Assembly (NCBI RefSeq): GCF_030686155.1
Contig: NZ_JAUPEV010000002.1
Span: forward strand, 124,001-188,000
DNA length: 64,000 bases
Source: Helicobacter_J cappadocius
GTDB taxonomy: Bacteria; Campylobacterota; Campylobacteria; Campylobacterales; Helicobacteraceae
Reading direction: 5' to 3'
Shown here one piece after another: positions 46,698 through 56,195 of this stretch. The notes beneath the pieces are model-generated. The model was not told the DNA's origin. It saw only the letters and a list, made by a program, of their open reading frames with translations, and did no database searches. Each line of letters starts with the position of its first letter. Within the stretch, counting starts at the first letter, position 1. The position numbers and the translations under genes were made by a program.

Positions 46698-47336
46698 ATG
46701 TTAAAAGCAATCCAATTAACTCATCGTTTTGAAAATTTACTTTATGAAAATCTTAATTTTGAAGTTTTTTCAGGACAATCTATGGCTATTTTAGGTGTGA
46801 GTGGGAGTGGAAAATCCACTATATTAAATAATCTTTCTACGATGCTAAAACCTATAGAAGGAAGGGTGGATATTTTAGAACATAAGGATATTTATTCTTT
46901 ATCTAATGCACAACTCTTAAAAATTAGACGCTATGATATAGGTATTATTTTTCAATCTCATTATTTGTTTCGAGGATTTAGTGGAATGGAAAATTTGAAA
47001 GTTGCTTCAATTATTTCTTCTAATGATTTGGATGAGGAGTTATTAAGAGATTTGGGTATTCTTGAAGTAATCTATCAAAATATTGGTGAGCTTAGTGGTG
47101 GTCAGCAACAACGTTTGTCGATTGCTAGAGTCTTGACCAAAAAACCTAAAATAATTTTTGCGGACGAACCTACAGGGAATTTAGATAAAGAAACAGCACA
47201 GAGCACAATGAAAGTTATTTTTGAATATATTAGAAAAACACAGGGTGTGTTAGTTCTTGCCACACATGATGAAAAAATAGCAACAGATTGTACCCAGATG
47301 TTTAGATTGGAAAATAAAAGATTAAATCGAATTTAA
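46698..47336 (+). CDS. ABC transporter ATP-binding protein, LolD/FtsE-like
   Basis: The 212-residue ATPase has Walker A GVSGSGKST, the signature LSGGQQQRLS, Walker B IIFADEPT and the LATHD switch. Size and sequence place it with LolD/MacB/FtsE ATPases. Its neighbour lnt finishes lipoproteins, so a role in lipoprotein release (LolD) is attractive, but no LolC/E permease is in the window. The ATG is preceded by AAAGGAAT. Confidence 0.88.
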   Translation: MLKAIQLTHRFENLLYENLNFEVFSGQSMAILGVSGSGKSTILNNLSTMLKPIEGRVDILEHKDIYSLSNAQLLKIRRYDIGIIFQSHYLFRGFSGMENLKVASIISSNDLDEELLRDLGILEVIYQNIGELSGGQQQRLSIARVLTKKPKIIFADEPTGNLDKETAQSTMKVIFEYIRKTQGVLVLATHDEKIATDCTQMFRLENKRLNRI

Positions 47337-47339
47337 AAA

Positions 47340-48248
47340 TTATAAGTTTGATTGGGAGTGAATATATTCAGCGATAGCTTCTTTTATTGTTGGATTAATT
47401 TCTAGTTCAAGTTCTATCAGACTTATCGGAATAGGGCATTCTTTGAGCTTGACTTCGTCTTTTTGGGTCACTAGTATGGAAGTGGCACCGTGTTTTTGAA
47501 CTTCTAGTTGTAATTTATCTATATTGAAATCACTATGGTCGCCTAGTATTATTTTTCCAACAATATTGGGAAGATATTCATCTAGTCGAGAGGGATTGGC
47601 TATAGCTGTAACTAAAAGCATCCTTTGAGTTTGATTAACAATCTTCACTTTACGTTTATAATCTATTCCTTCTATAGCTAAAATATCAGCAGTTTTGTAT
47701 AAGGAGGGTCTTTCTCGGTAGATTCCACTTGGAATACAAAATCTAAAATAAGGTTCTAGTTTTGGTTTAAGCAAAACATTCAATTTTTTAAAGTTGAAAC
47801 GAAATCCATCATCTAAGAAAATAATCTTACAGCCAATCTCTTTTGCTTTTTGAATCCCCAAATTTCGATTTTTACTGACAATTACACTTGCATTTTTTAG
47901 TCTCTTTGCCATTAGATAGGCCTCATCACCCGATTCTTTTTGGGTGCATATAATTTTACCATTTTGACTTACTATCACGACCCCTTTGGATTTTCTTTTA
48001 TAGCCTCTAGAGATAATAGCAACATCAATATATTCTTTGGCAATTTCCATAATAAAGGGAGTTTTACCACTTCCTCCTGCGATTAGGTTGCCAATACTTA
48101 TAATCGGTATTTTAAAATCAGCAAAACGAGATATTTTCCTACGCAAAACCGAAGCCATGCAATAGAGCCAAGAGATAGGTAAGAGAATAAAGGAAATGAT
48201 TTTTTGCAAAAAACTTGGTTTATAAAAATATCTATCAATGAAGCGCAA
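47340..48248 (-). CDS. lpxK: Tetraacyldisaccharide 4'-kinase
   Basis: The 302-residue inner-membrane kinase phosphorylates the lipid A disaccharide. One N-terminal span (IISFILLPISWLYCMASVL) precedes the unusual Walker A ISIGNLIAGGSGKTPF; further conserved segments are AIISRGYKRKSKG, GDEAYLMA and IIFLDDGFR. It starts 10 nt after nadE and is convergent with the ABC gene with 3 nt between. Confidence 0.92.
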   Translation of the reverse strand: MRFIDRYFYKPSFLQKIISFILLPISWLYCMASVLRRKISRFADFKIPIISIGNLIAGGSGKTPFIMEIAKEYIDVAIISRGYKRKSKGVVIVSQNGKIICTQKESGDEAYLMAKRLKNASVIVSKNRNLGIQKAKEIGCKIIFLDDGFRFNFKKLNVLLKPKLEPYFRFCIPSGIYRERPSLYKTADILAIEGIDYKRKVKIVNQTQRMLLVTAIANPSRLDEYLPNIVGKIILGDHSDFNIDKLQLEVQKHGATSILVTQKDEVKLKECPIPISLIELELEINPTIKEAIAEYIHSQSNL

Positions 48249-48258
48249 AATTAACTCT

Positions 48259-49047
48259 CTAACCCTTTTTTATCGTAAAAATAGCTGGAGGAGTTCTTTT
48301 AAAGAGATTTTTTTTGATTCTAGTGACGATTGAATTTACCATTTCTTTTTCAAAACCAAGTTGATAGAATTTCTTCACATCAATTTCAGATAAGTCACTG
48401 TACATTTTAGAGATTTCAAAAAGCAATCTATCAACTTCTTCATAGGTGTATCCCAATTCATCTTCATCGCTTTGTCCGGCATATAAATCAGCACTAGGCT
48501 TTTTGTCTATTATATGTCTAGGGATATTGAGTATTTTGGCCAATTCATATACTTGTGTTTTGTAAAAATCTCCGATAGGGTTGATGGCATAGGCGAGATC
48601 CCCATGTATTGTTCCATAGCCTAGCATTAATTCGCTTTTATTACTAGTGCCTACTACAATCGCACGAACTTCTTGAGATAAATCATAAAGCAAAGACATT
48701 CGAACTCGCGTACAAAAGTTACCTTTTCTAATTAGATTGGCTTCTTTGTGATTAGTCCTAAATGATTCATCATATTGATTGATAGATTGAACTTGATAAG
48801 GAATATCAAATTGTTCGCATAATGCGATACCATCAGTAAGGCTATTTTTTGAGGAGGTGATGGAGGGCATTAAAAGTGCCTCTAAGTGCGTACCAAAAGT
48901 CATTTTGCATAAGACTGCGACCACTGCACTATCTATTCCTCCGCTTACTCCCAAAACAACACGATTGAAGCCACGACTTTTTGCTTCTTGATATAAAAAA
49001 TTTATCAGTGACTTAACGATATTTTGAGGTAAAGCAGGTATATTCAT
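48259..49047 (-). CDS. nadE: NAD+ synthase (ammonia dependent)
   Basis: The 262-residue enzyme amidates deamido-NAD. The P-loop of the ATP pyrophosphatase family VLGVSGGIDSAVV is present, as are GTSNKSELMLGYGT, GDLAYAINPIGDFYKT and PSADLYAGQSDEDELGYTYE (in part). There is no glutaminase domain, so ammonia is the nitrogen source. It leads the nadE-lpxK pair. The same pair occurs in H. pylori. Confidence 0.95.
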   Translation of the reverse strand: MNIPALPQNIVKSLINFLYQEAKSRGFNRVVLGVSGGIDSAVVAVLCKMTFGTHLEALLMPSITSSKNSLTDGIALCEQFDIPYQVQSINQYDESFRTNHKEANLIRKGNFCTRVRMSLLYDLSQEVRAIVVGTSNKSELMLGYGTIHGDLAYAINPIGDFYKTQVYELAKILNIPRHIIDKKPSADLYAGQSDEDELGYTYEEVDRLLFEISKMYSDLSEIDVKKFYQLGFEKEMVNSIVTRIKKNLFKRTPPAIFTIKKG

Positions 49048-49418
49048 ATATTTTTCCTATTCTTAAGAGATTTAATAATGGTGAAATTCTACCAAAAATA
49101 TTTGCTAATTTTGCTATGGTGAGGAAAATTTTTGTAATTTTTTATAAAAATTGATTTTTTATAATGTTTTTTTTGATTTTTTTCTTAGATTTTTTAGAAT
49201 TTTTATGGACTTGAATAATCTTCTAACAAATTCCTATTTTTACGCAGTAATGAGGAGTTAAAATAGTAATCTCAATCCCTGTTTGAAACATTTTTAGAGT
49301 TAAAATTTAGGTTATTTTTCTAAAATCAAAAATATTTAAGTCTAAATCAAATACAATTCAGAGATTTTAATCTACGTTTTTCAAAAAAACAACCTAACAA
49401 CAAAAAGGAGAATGGACG
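49048..49418. promoter_or_regulatory. 371-bp upstream region of petABC
   Basis: This gap between divergent nadE and petA has no coding potential. It is strongly AT-rich with runs of T, and a TACAAT box at 49352-49357 is a plausible -10 for petA about 60 nt before its ATG. A strong AAAAAGGAG ribosome site precedes the ATG. Confidence 0.45.
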
Positions 49419-49922
49419 ATGGCTGAGATTAAACGACGTGATTTTTTAGGAATGACGCTCGGTGGCGTAACCGCTGTTGGAGCAATAACTTCTTTGGTCG
49501 CTATGAAAAAAACTTGGGATCCTTTGCCAAGTGTTGTATCTGCAGGTTTTACAACTGTGGATATTAGTGGAATCAAAGAAGGAGAGTTTTTTCAATCTGA
49601 ATGGAGAGGTAAGCCTATCTATATTATTCGAAAAACATCCGATGAGGGTTTTGATCCCAAAAGAGATTTTAAGATAAATGATAGTGTTTTTACATTAGGT
49701 ATTCAAATTTGCACACACTTGGGATGTATTCCTATTTTTCATCCAGATTTAAAAGAATTTTTATGTCCATGCCATGGAGGAAAATTCACTATTGATGGAA
49801 TTAATATAAAGGGTACTCCACCACCAAGACCTTTTGATATACCACCTTTTAAGGTTGATGGAACAAAGATTGTGTTTGGAGAAGTGGGTGTTGAGTATCA
49901 AACAATGATAGGCAAGGCATAA
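49419..49922 (+). CDS. petA: Ubiquinol-cytochrome c reductase Rieske iron-sulfur subunit
   Basis: The 167-residue subunit carries a Tat signal (KRRDFLG, followed by a hydrophobic stretch) that also anchors it in the membrane. The 2Fe-2S ligands lie in CTHLGCIP and CPCHGG. It passes electrons from menaquinol or ubiquinol to cytochrome c1. It starts the petABC operon, 10 nt before petB. Confidence 0.96.
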   Translation: MAEIKRRDFLGMTLGGVTAVGAITSLVAMKKTWDPLPSVVSAGFTTVDISGIKEGEFFQSEWRGKPIYIIRKTSDEGFDPKRDFKINDSVFTLGIQICTHLGCIPIFHPDLKEFLCPCHGGKFTIDGINIKGTPPPRPFDIPPFKVDGTKIVFGEVGVEYQTMIGKA

Positions 49923-49932
49923 GGAGGAAAAA

Positions 49933-51174
49933 ATGGCAGAAATTAAAAAGGCTGATGGATTCATTGATTGGTTAGATCAGAGGCTGGGAGTCAAAAAATT
50001 AACAAAAGTTTTGATGACTGAATACTGGATTCCTAAAAACATAAATTTTTTGTGGGCTATGGGAGTTGTTTTGACAGCTCTATTTACCATACTTCTTGTT
50101 TCGGGAATTTTTTTATTGATGTATTATAAGCCCGATGCAAATATGGCTTTTGATAGTGTTAATTATACAATTATGCAAGAAGTTGCATATGGTTGGCTAT
50201 GGCGACATATTCATGCTGTTGCAGCAAGTATGATATTTGTTATTCTTTATATTCATATGTTTGTTGCCATTTACTATGGCTCTTATAAAAGAGGCAGAGA
50301 GATGATTTGGGTAAGTGGTATGTTGCTGTTTGTGACATTTTCTGCAGAAGCATTCAGTGGATATATGTTGCCTTGGGGGCAGATGAGTTATTGGGCTGCA
50401 ACAGTTATTACAAATCTTTTTGGTGGTATTCCTTTTATAGGCAATGATGTTGTTGAATGGATAAGAGGAAACTATGTAGTTGCAGATTCTACACTGACAA
50501 GATTTTTTATGTTGCACGTATTTTTACTTCCCGTAGTGATTATGATCTTGATCGTAGTGCATTTTTATTCGCTTAGAATTCCTCATGTTAATAATCAAGA
50601 AGGCGAGGTTTTTGATTTTGAAGCTGAGGAGAAAAAATACATTGAAGGGAAGAAAAAAGATTCAAAAGTAATTCCATTTTGGCCAGTATTTCTCTCAAAA
50701 GATATATTTGTTATCTGTACCTTCATGATATTTTTCTTTTATTTGGTTTGTTATCACTATGAATTTGCTATGGATCCTGTAAATTTTGATCCTGCTAATA
50801 GCTTGAAAACACCTACACACATTTATCCTGAGTGGTATTTTTTATGGAGTTATGAAGTACTTAGAGGATTCTTTTTTAGTGCAAATCTAGGATTGATAGC
50901 TTTTGGTATTGCTCAAGTTATTTTCTTTTTCTTACCTTGGTTAGATAGAAGTCAAAAAGTAGCACCAGCACATAAGAGACCTTTATTTTTTATTTGGTAT
51001 TGGTTGATGATAATTGATCTGATTGTTTTAACAATCTTTGGAAAGCTACCACCAGAAGGAAACAGTATTTATATAGGGTTTGTTGCCTCTATAGCATTTT
51101 TGTTCTTATTTCTTGTGGCATTACCAGTGATTACAATTATGGAAAGAAATAAAAATGGAGGTGCAAAATGCTAA
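49933..51174 (+). CDS. petB: Cytochrome b of the bc1 complex
   Basis: The 413-residue subunit has eight or more membrane spans. Haem-binding histidines are in WRHIHAVAASMIFVILYIHMF and in FFMLHVFLL with VVHFYSLRIPH. The quinol-oxidation motif PEWYF is intact. It is a full-length cytochrome b, not the split b6/subunit IV form. Its stop overlaps the petC start by 7 nt. Confidence 0.96.
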   Translation: MAEIKKADGFIDWLDQRLGVKKLTKVLMTEYWIPKNINFLWAMGVVLTALFTILLVSGIFLLMYYKPDANMAFDSVNYTIMQEVAYGWLWRHIHAVAASMIFVILYIHMFVAIYYGSYKRGREMIWVSGMLLFVTFSAEAFSGYMLPWGQMSYWAATVITNLFGGIPFIGNDVVEWIRGNYVVADSTLTRFFMLHVFLLPVVIMILIVVHFYSLRIPHVNNQEGEVFDFEAEEKKYIEGKKKDSKVIPFWPVFLSKDIFVICTFMIFFFYLVCYHYEFAMDPVNFDPANSLKTPTHIYPEWYFLWSYEVLRGFFFSANLGLIAFGIAQVIFFFLPWLDRSQKVAPAHKRPLFFIWYWLMIIDLIVLTIFGKLPPEGNSIYIGFVASIAFLFLFLVALPVITIMERNKNGGAKC

Positions 51175-52028
51175 GGGAGTTAAAAATACTTCTTCTTTTA
51201 ATTATTGTTGTGGGTATTATTTATTGGGGTGTTGAGCCTTTAGCTCATTCTATTATGCATCCAAAGGTTGCACCTGCAGATTATGAGTTTAAAGATTTGG
51301 ACAAAATAGATTTGAGTAAGGGTGATGCCCAGAAGGGAAAAAAGTTAGTTACAGAGAATTGTACTGCTTGTCATGGAATCAAAGCTGAAAAAATTAATCC
51401 TCCCATGGATAATGCTTCTTCTGCGAGTAGCTACGGAGTAGTTCCTCCTGATCTATCAAATATTGCAGCAGTGCTTGATCATAATTTTTTGGCAAACTTC
51501 ATTAAAAATCCTGTTAAGGCAACTGAACTTTCTCATAAGTTTGGTGACTCCAATCCCTATCCAATGCCTGGTTATGACTGGATGAGTGATGATGAAATCT
51601 CTGATATTGTAGCTTATCTTGCTTCTATCGCATCTAAGAACCTTAGCGATAAAGATGTATTCACTCAAGCTTGTGATAGATGTCATAGTATCAGGTATGA
51701 TAAAATGGTTGCCCTTACTCCTGATGCTGATTTGGAAAGGTATTTGGGTACCAAAGCTCCTGACTTGTCTATGATGATAAGAAGTCGAGGTCCTAAAGAA
51801 TTGAGCGTATTTATTAATAATCCTCAAAAAATGATACCTAATACTCCAATGCCTAGAGTTGGACTTACACAACAGGCCGAGAAACAAGTTATTAGCTATT
51901 TGGAAAAAGTAGGTGATAGTAAAAAAGCACAAAGAGATTCACTTGGAATTAAGATTATGATATTCTTTGCAGTAATGGCATTACTTGCATATGCTTGGAA
52001 ACGGAAAATATGGAGTGATTTACATTAA
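51168..52028 (+). CDS. petC: Dihaem cytochrome c1-type subunit of the bc1 complex
   Basis: The 286-residue subunit has an N-terminal membrane anchor (LLLIIVVGIIYWGVEPL) and two c-type haem sites, CTACHG and CDRCHS, in two homologous domains, the dihaem arrangement of epsilonproteobacteria. A C-terminal span (IMIFFAVMALLAYAW) is also present. It passes electrons to periplasmic cytochrome c. A strong terminator follows. Confidence 0.95.
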   Translation: MLRELKILLLLIIVVGIIYWGVEPLAHSIMHPKVAPADYEFKDLDKIDLSKGDAQKGKKLVTENCTACHGIKAEKINPPMDNASSASSYGVVPPDLSNIAAVLDHNFLANFIKNPVKATELSHKFGDSNPYPMPGYDWMSDDEISDIVAYLASIASKNLSDKDVFTQACDRCHSIRYDKMVALTPDADLERYLGTKAPDLSMMIRSRGPKELSVFINNPQKMIPNTPMPRVGLTQQAEKQVISYLEKVGDSKKAQRDSLGIKIMIFFAVMALLAYAWKRKIWSDLH

Positions 52029-52056
52029 AAAAAATAACATAAAGCTTCATATTATA

Positions 52057-52088
52057 ATACCCTCCCTTGTTTTACGAGGGGAGGGTAT
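52057..52088 (+). terminator. petABC terminator
   Basis: ATACCCTCCC and GGGAGGGTAT form a perfect 10-bp stem around a 12-nt loop, 28 nt after the petC stop. A weak T-rich stretch (ATCTTCTATATTTT) follows. It is the most GC-rich hairpin in the area and fits a Rho-independent terminator. Confidence 0.7.
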
Positions 52089-52613
52089 ATCTTCTATATT
52101 TTACTCATGTTTTGAGTTTAATTAAAAATTATTATCAAATAAATTCTTAATATTCCTTTATTTTAATAATCTTATTAGGGTTTTTCTTAGGAAAGACTAT
52201 AAGATGACTAGGCTCAATATATTGCTGTTTTAATTTAAACCAATGTTTGCAGTCATATATACTTAATTGCGATTATTATTTAGAGAATAATTAAGAATAA
52301 ATTTGTGGAATGCAAACTCAAGCACTCTAAAAAGAATCATTTCCTATAATAAGGCAATATCAATATCTATCACCTTGATATCAAGTTATCTTTTTAAGCT
52401 TTTTACCAAATCGTCATTATCAGTTAAATGCAATCCTATCGCGATCTTCAATCAAGCTCACTTGCTTCACAATGAGGGACTTTATTGATATTTTCAAATT
52501 CAAAGCAAATCGATATCGCAAGGATTGGAAATTAAAAATAAAATATAGTATCTTAAAATTAAAAAAATGATACTACCTAATTAGGATTAATTATTAAAAA
52601 TTAATATAACGAT
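52089..52613. other. 525-bp gap after petABC, no confident gene
   Basis: No ORF with a convincing start and composition is present. On the minus strand, between about 52460 and 52290, a protein-like trace reads KIAIGLHLTDNDDLVKSLKR, then stop, then LDIKVIDIDIALL, stop, EMILFRVLEFAFHK, which looks like a short gene broken by two stops. This is weak evidence of a decayed gene. Confidence 0.35.
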
Positions 52614-53399
52614 TTACTTATCTTTTTTCTTATTTTTATCAAGAATGGATTTTACTTCTTCAAGATTATTTGGATTTGTGGAGAGATAAATCTCTACACG
52701 ATTATTTTTAATTTTGTTTTCTGGACTATTATTTGGTGCGATAGGTTTGCTATCTCCATAAGACGAAAAAGAGAGTTGGTTAGGTGAAACACCATCTTGT
52801 ATTAACGCTCTCATTACTTTAGCAGCTCTACTTGCGGCAAGCTCATAATGATCTTTAAAATCGGAAGTTTTGCTCAATGGAGAATTATCTGTAAAACCTC
52901 TGACATCAATCATCACTTGAGGAGGAAGTTTTTTTATGATTTGTGCGATTCTTTTGATATACATTATCATATCGCTATTAGCAATCTCTGAGCTTCCTTC
53001 CTTAAATATAAGATTTGCAGGAAGTCTAAGTGTTGTTCCTTGTTCTATTTGTTCTAAAATACCACCTTCCTCGGTCATATCTTGGAGTTGAGCAACATTT
53101 TCTATTGACATCGAAGAAGAATTTTGATCAGACTGCCTAATTTTTTCTCCCTCAGTCTGTTCGGATTCTTCGCCAGGATTTGGAGGTATGGGTAAAACAG
53201 GCTGGAGGGTTTCGGGTTTGGCAGTAGAGTCAAATATTTTTATAAATTCAACTTTTAGAGCTTCAACCTTTGATTTATTCGTTGCAGATATAGCATAAAG
53301 AGCAATAAAAAGTGCAAGTAATAAGGACAAAAAGTCTGCATAGGGTACCGCCCATTTTTCACCTGCTGGACATTCTTCTGCTTTTTTCTTTTTAGCCAT
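52614..53399 (-). CDS. motB: Flagellar motor stator protein MotB
   Basis: The 261-residue protein has one membrane span with the proton-binding Asp (WAVPYADFLSLL, D22), a linker and an OmpA-like peptidoglycan-binding domain (RGFTDNSPLS, LAASRAAKVM, NRVEIYLS). It anchors the stator to the wall. It lies 10 nt after motA. Confidence 0.96.
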   Translation of the reverse strand: MAKKKKAEECPAGEKWAVPYADFLSLLLALFIALYAISATNKSKVEALKVEFIKIFDSTAKPETLQPVLPIPPNPGEESEQTEGEKIRQSDQNSSSMSIENVAQLQDMTEEGGILEQIEQGTTLRLPANLIFKEGSSEIANSDMIMYIKRIAQIIKKLPPQVMIDVRGFTDNSPLSKTSDFKDHYELAASRAAKVMRALIQDGVSPNQLSFSSYGDSKPIAPNNSPENKIKNNRVEIYLSTNPNNLEEVKSILDKNKKKDK

Positions 53400-53409
53400 T
53401 CATTTTTCT

Positions 53410-54180
53410 TTATTCAAACTGTGAAACCTTAGGTTCGTCAGGACCTAAGAAGCTCAATAATTTTGCTTCCAAACTTCTAGGGTTATCGCCATTGGCGATT
53501 CCGATAATTCCTTCTAAGACGACAATCTTTTCTTTTACGATGTCTTTTGATTTCGCTTTGAGTTTATTTCCCCAAGGACCAAATATAGCATAACTACACA
53601 TAATACCCGTAACTGTCGCTGTAAATGCTCCTGCTATTCCCGCTGCCATTTCAGCAGGATTATCAAGTTTTTGTAGTGCTAACATTAGACCCATAACTGC
53701 CCCAACAAGACCAAATGTAGGAGCTGATTCTCCTGCGATAATCCAATAATGGGCTGCCCCGTGATAATACTCTTCAAGTTCTTCTATTTGAACTTCCATA
53801 TCTTCTCTAACAGATTTAGCATCTTTTCCATCTATAATCATGGATAAAGCTTCTCTGGTAAAGTCATCTTCAATTTGTGCAGCTTTTGCTTCTAACGATA
53901 GAACACCATCTCTTCTAGCTAGAGTGGCAAACTCCACAAGTTGTCTTATCGTAGCGTTTAAATTGACTTTTGAACCAAGAAAAACAACCTTAAGTTCTTT
54001 GTAACCAGCTTTTACAAAACGAGCATGTGTACCGGTCATTGCAGAAAACAAGGTTGTGGGAACGATAATAATAACAGAGCTTAAATGGACAATGTGCAAT
54101 GGATTTCCACCTTCTAAAATATCTCCTAGTGATATTGAAGAGAGTGCAAGAACCATACCTAATAAAGTCGAGAGATCCAT
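53410..54180 (-). CDS. motA: Flagellar motor stator protein MotA
   Basis: The 256-residue inner-membrane stator subunit has four spans, two at the N-terminus and two after a large cytoplasmic loop with charged residues for torque generation. The proline-containing motif GESAPTFGLVGAVMGLMLAL marks the third span. It is the first gene of motAB, transcribed from the 60-bp gap before the JAMM gene. Confidence 0.96.
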   Translation of the reverse strand: MDLSTLLGMVLALSSISLGDILEGGNPLHIVHLSSVIIIVPTTLFSAMTGTHARFVKAGYKELKVVFLGSKVNLNATIRQLVEFATLARRDGVLSLEAKAAQIEDDFTREALSMIIDGKDAKSVREDMEVQIEELEEYYHGAAHYWIIAGESAPTFGLVGAVMGLMLALQKLDNPAEMAAGIAGAFTATVTGIMCSYAIFGPWGNKLKAKSKDIVKEKIVVLEGIIGIANGDNPRSLEAKLLSFLGPDEPKVSQFE

Positions 54181-54240
54181 AATCCATCCATCATTTTGAT
54201 TTTATTTTGAATATATTATAACCAATTAATCGGCATTTTT

Positions 54241-54654
54241 TTAAATTTTTATTGTTTCTTCACAAATTTCTGTTTCTTTGATCCTGAAAGATTTGACTTG
54301 GGGTATTTTTTCTAGCAAGGATATGATAGTGTAGCTATGTCTATGATCATAAATATATTTCATATCTTCATTAGACGGATATGCTTTTGAATGTGGATGT
54401 GAATGGAATATACCGATAATTTCAAGATTTTCTTTTTTGCACTTTATTAGAGCATCTAATTGTTCTTGAGGAGAAAACATAAAGAAGTCTTTTGGATTTT
54501 CATGAATATTATTCATCTTGAATATTTGTTTGACAATGTTTTGATTATTTGATGTATCTCTAAAACCAAAAAAATATCCACAACACTCCTTAGGTGAGTG
54601 CAATTTGGCATAGTTGATAAGTTCTTGAAAAAATACCTCGCCTAAAACTATCAT
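54241..54654 (-). CDS. JAMM/MPN+ domain metalloprotease-like protein
   Basis: The 137-residue protein has a complete zinc JAMM motif, HSHPHSKAYPSNED (HxHx7SxxD), and an upstream Glu in the first helix. The ATG overlaps the stop of the ThiF-like gene as ATGA. Bacterial JAMM proteins next to E1-like enzymes usually trim the C-terminus of a small sulfur-carrier protein to expose the GG end. No carrier gene (ThiS, MoaD or CysO like) is visible in the window, so its substrate is unknown. Confidence 0.85.
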   Translation of the reverse strand: MIVLGEVFFQELINYAKLHSPKECCGYFFGFRDTSNNQNIVKQIFKMNNIHENPKDFFMFSPQEQLDALIKCKKENLEIIGIFHSHPHSKAYPSNEDMKYIYDHRHSYTIISLLEKIPQVKSFRIKETEICEETIKI

Positions 54655-55430
54655 TGCGGGTAATCCTTCAGTTTTTTGATACCATCTTTACCACATACAC
54701 GACATTCGGGATTTTTAGATACTTGTATTTTCCTAAAATCCATCGTTTTTGCATCCATCATTAGCAAATTATTGGTGATGAGTTCTTCAATATTTAACAA
54801 ATATTTTATTGCTTCTGCAGCTTGTATGCAGCCTATAATTCCCGGAATAACTCCAAATAAACCAGCCCTAAACTTGGGATTGAGTTCCACTGGGGGAGGG
54901 GTATCAAAAGCACAAGCAAAACAAGCGGTTTTATGAGGAATAACTGTCATTGTCTGTCCTCTGTATTTTAGCACCCCTGCATGGGAGTATGGTTTATTTG
55001 CTAGGATACAAGCATCATTAATGAGGAATTTTCCTGCAAAATTATCTGTAGCATCTATGATAAAATCGTATTCTTGCACAATCTTTAGAGCATTTAAAGA
55101 GGTAAATTTTTCAAAGTAAGTATGCACCTCTACTTCTGGATTGATGGCATTCATTCTGATTTTCGCAGATCTAGTTTTTGGGTGCGAAATTTCATCTGTC
55201 GTGTGAATAATCTGTCTTTGAAGATTGCTGATTTCAACTATATCAAAATCTAAAATACCAATTTTTCCTATTCCTGCAGCTGTCAAATACATAGCATTGG
55301 GGGATCCTAATCCTCCAGCTCCTATGATAAGAACGCTTGAGTGAAGGAGTTTTTCTTGCCCCTCTTCTCCAACATCTTCAAGCATAATATGTCTCAAATA
55401 ACGTTCTTTTTGACTTTGAGTAAGTTTCAT
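54651..55430 (-). CDS. ThiF/MoeB family adenylyltransferase
   Basis: The 259-residue E1-like enzyme adenylates the C-terminus of a ThiS- or MoaD-like sulfur carrier. The nucleotide motif IIGAGGLGSPNAMYL and DFDIVEISNLQRQ are present, along with the two zinc CxxC pairs (CFACAF and CRVCG). The start ATG at 55430 has AAGGAG upstream; the longer frame overlaps the MBL gene. In H. pylori a ThiF homologue stands beside motAB. Coupled translation with the JAMM gene suggests a joint job. Confidence 0.88.
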   Translation of the reverse strand: MKLTQSQKERYLRHIMLEDVGEEGQEKLLHSSVLIIGAGGLGSPNAMYLTAAGIGKIGILDFDIVEISNLQRQIIHTTDEISHPKTRSAKIRMNAINPEVEVHTYFEKFTSLNALKIVQEYDFIIDATDNFAGKFLINDACILANKPYSHAGVLKYRGQTMTVIPHKTACFACAFDTPPPVELNPKFRAGLFGVIPGIIGCIQAAEAIKYLLNIEELITNNLLMMDAKTMDFRKIQVSKNPECRVCGKDGIKKLKDYPQ

Positions 55431-55441
55431 TTTTTCTCCTT

Positions 55442-56053
55442 TTAGATTCTTTTGATCCATAGATCTGCGTTTTTTTGTTCTTGAAATAAAGAAGTGTTTT
55501 GACCATGACCAGGATAAATCGTTTTATCTGTGTCTGATTGAATTTGTCGGAACCTTATAAGAGATTCTTTCATATCAGAAGGGTTGGAATACGGAAAATC
55601 ATATCTACCAATTGAGCGATAGAATATAAAATCGCCACTAAAAATAATATTATCTATTTCAATAATGGAACATCCGGGCGTATGCCCAGGAAGATGATGA
55701 TATTTGATTGTATAATCAGAAATTTTTAACGTAGAAGTGGATTTTTCTCCTTCTATTATATTACTTGGAGTGCATGGCGTTAGACCGGTTTGAAAACAAT
55801 CAGTTTCCAGCATAAATACATCTTTTTTTGGACAATAAATCGGGGTATTCGGAAGGTTTGATTTTAACTCTGCCAAACTCCAAATATGATCATAGTGTCC
55901 GTGAGTTATTAGTATGGCCAAAGGGTTTGTAGAGTTTTCTAGCACCCACTCACTTGCTCCAATGCCAGGATCTACAATAAAGTCTCCCTTAGAAGTACCA
56001 TATATATAGCAGTTTGTTTGAGGTGCTCCAAAGGCCTTTTTGAGGAGTTTCAT
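55442..56053 (-). CDS. Metallo-beta-lactamase fold hydrolase (glyoxalase II-like)
   Basis: The 203-residue protein has the MBL metal motif THGHYDH, HLPGHTPGCS and the later SGDFIF and YPGHGQ. It resembles GloB-type thioester hydrolases. It leads the MBL-ThiF-JAMM group, 11 nt before thiF. The specific substrate cannot be read; a persulfide or S-lactoylglutathione-type role is possible. Confidence 0.85.
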   Translation of the reverse strand: MKLLKKAFGAPQTNCYIYGTSKGDFIVDPGIGASEWVLENSTNPLAILITHGHYDHIWSLAELKSNLPNTPIYCPKKDVFMLETDCFQTGLTPCTPSNIIEGEKSTSTLKISDYTIKYHHLPGHTPGCSIIEIDNIIFSGDFIFYRSIGRYDFPYSNPSDMKESLIRFRQIQSDTDKTIYPGHGQNTSLFQEQKNADLWIKRI

Positions 56054-56195
56054 CAGTTATTTCCTTCTTTTATACATTTGCAACCAAAGTATGTTGTATT
56101 CTAGCTAATATCAACCTAAGATTTTATTAAATATTCAGGCAAAGATAGTACAATCTATGAAAACACACATTAAATATGTAAAAAAGGCTTAAGAG

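Noticed and set aside
48259..49047. Glutamine-dependent NAD synthase
   Set aside because: The 262-residue protein has no N-terminal nitrilase domain, so the ammonia-dependent form is correct.
50197..51932. Long minus-strand ORFs opposite petB and petC
   Set aside because: They are antisense to clearly conserved cytochrome genes and have Cys/His-rich nonsense composition.
52303..52488. 61-aa plus-strand ORF after petABC
   Set aside because: Ser/Ile/Asn-rich composition without a ribosome site; the opposite strand looks more protein-like.
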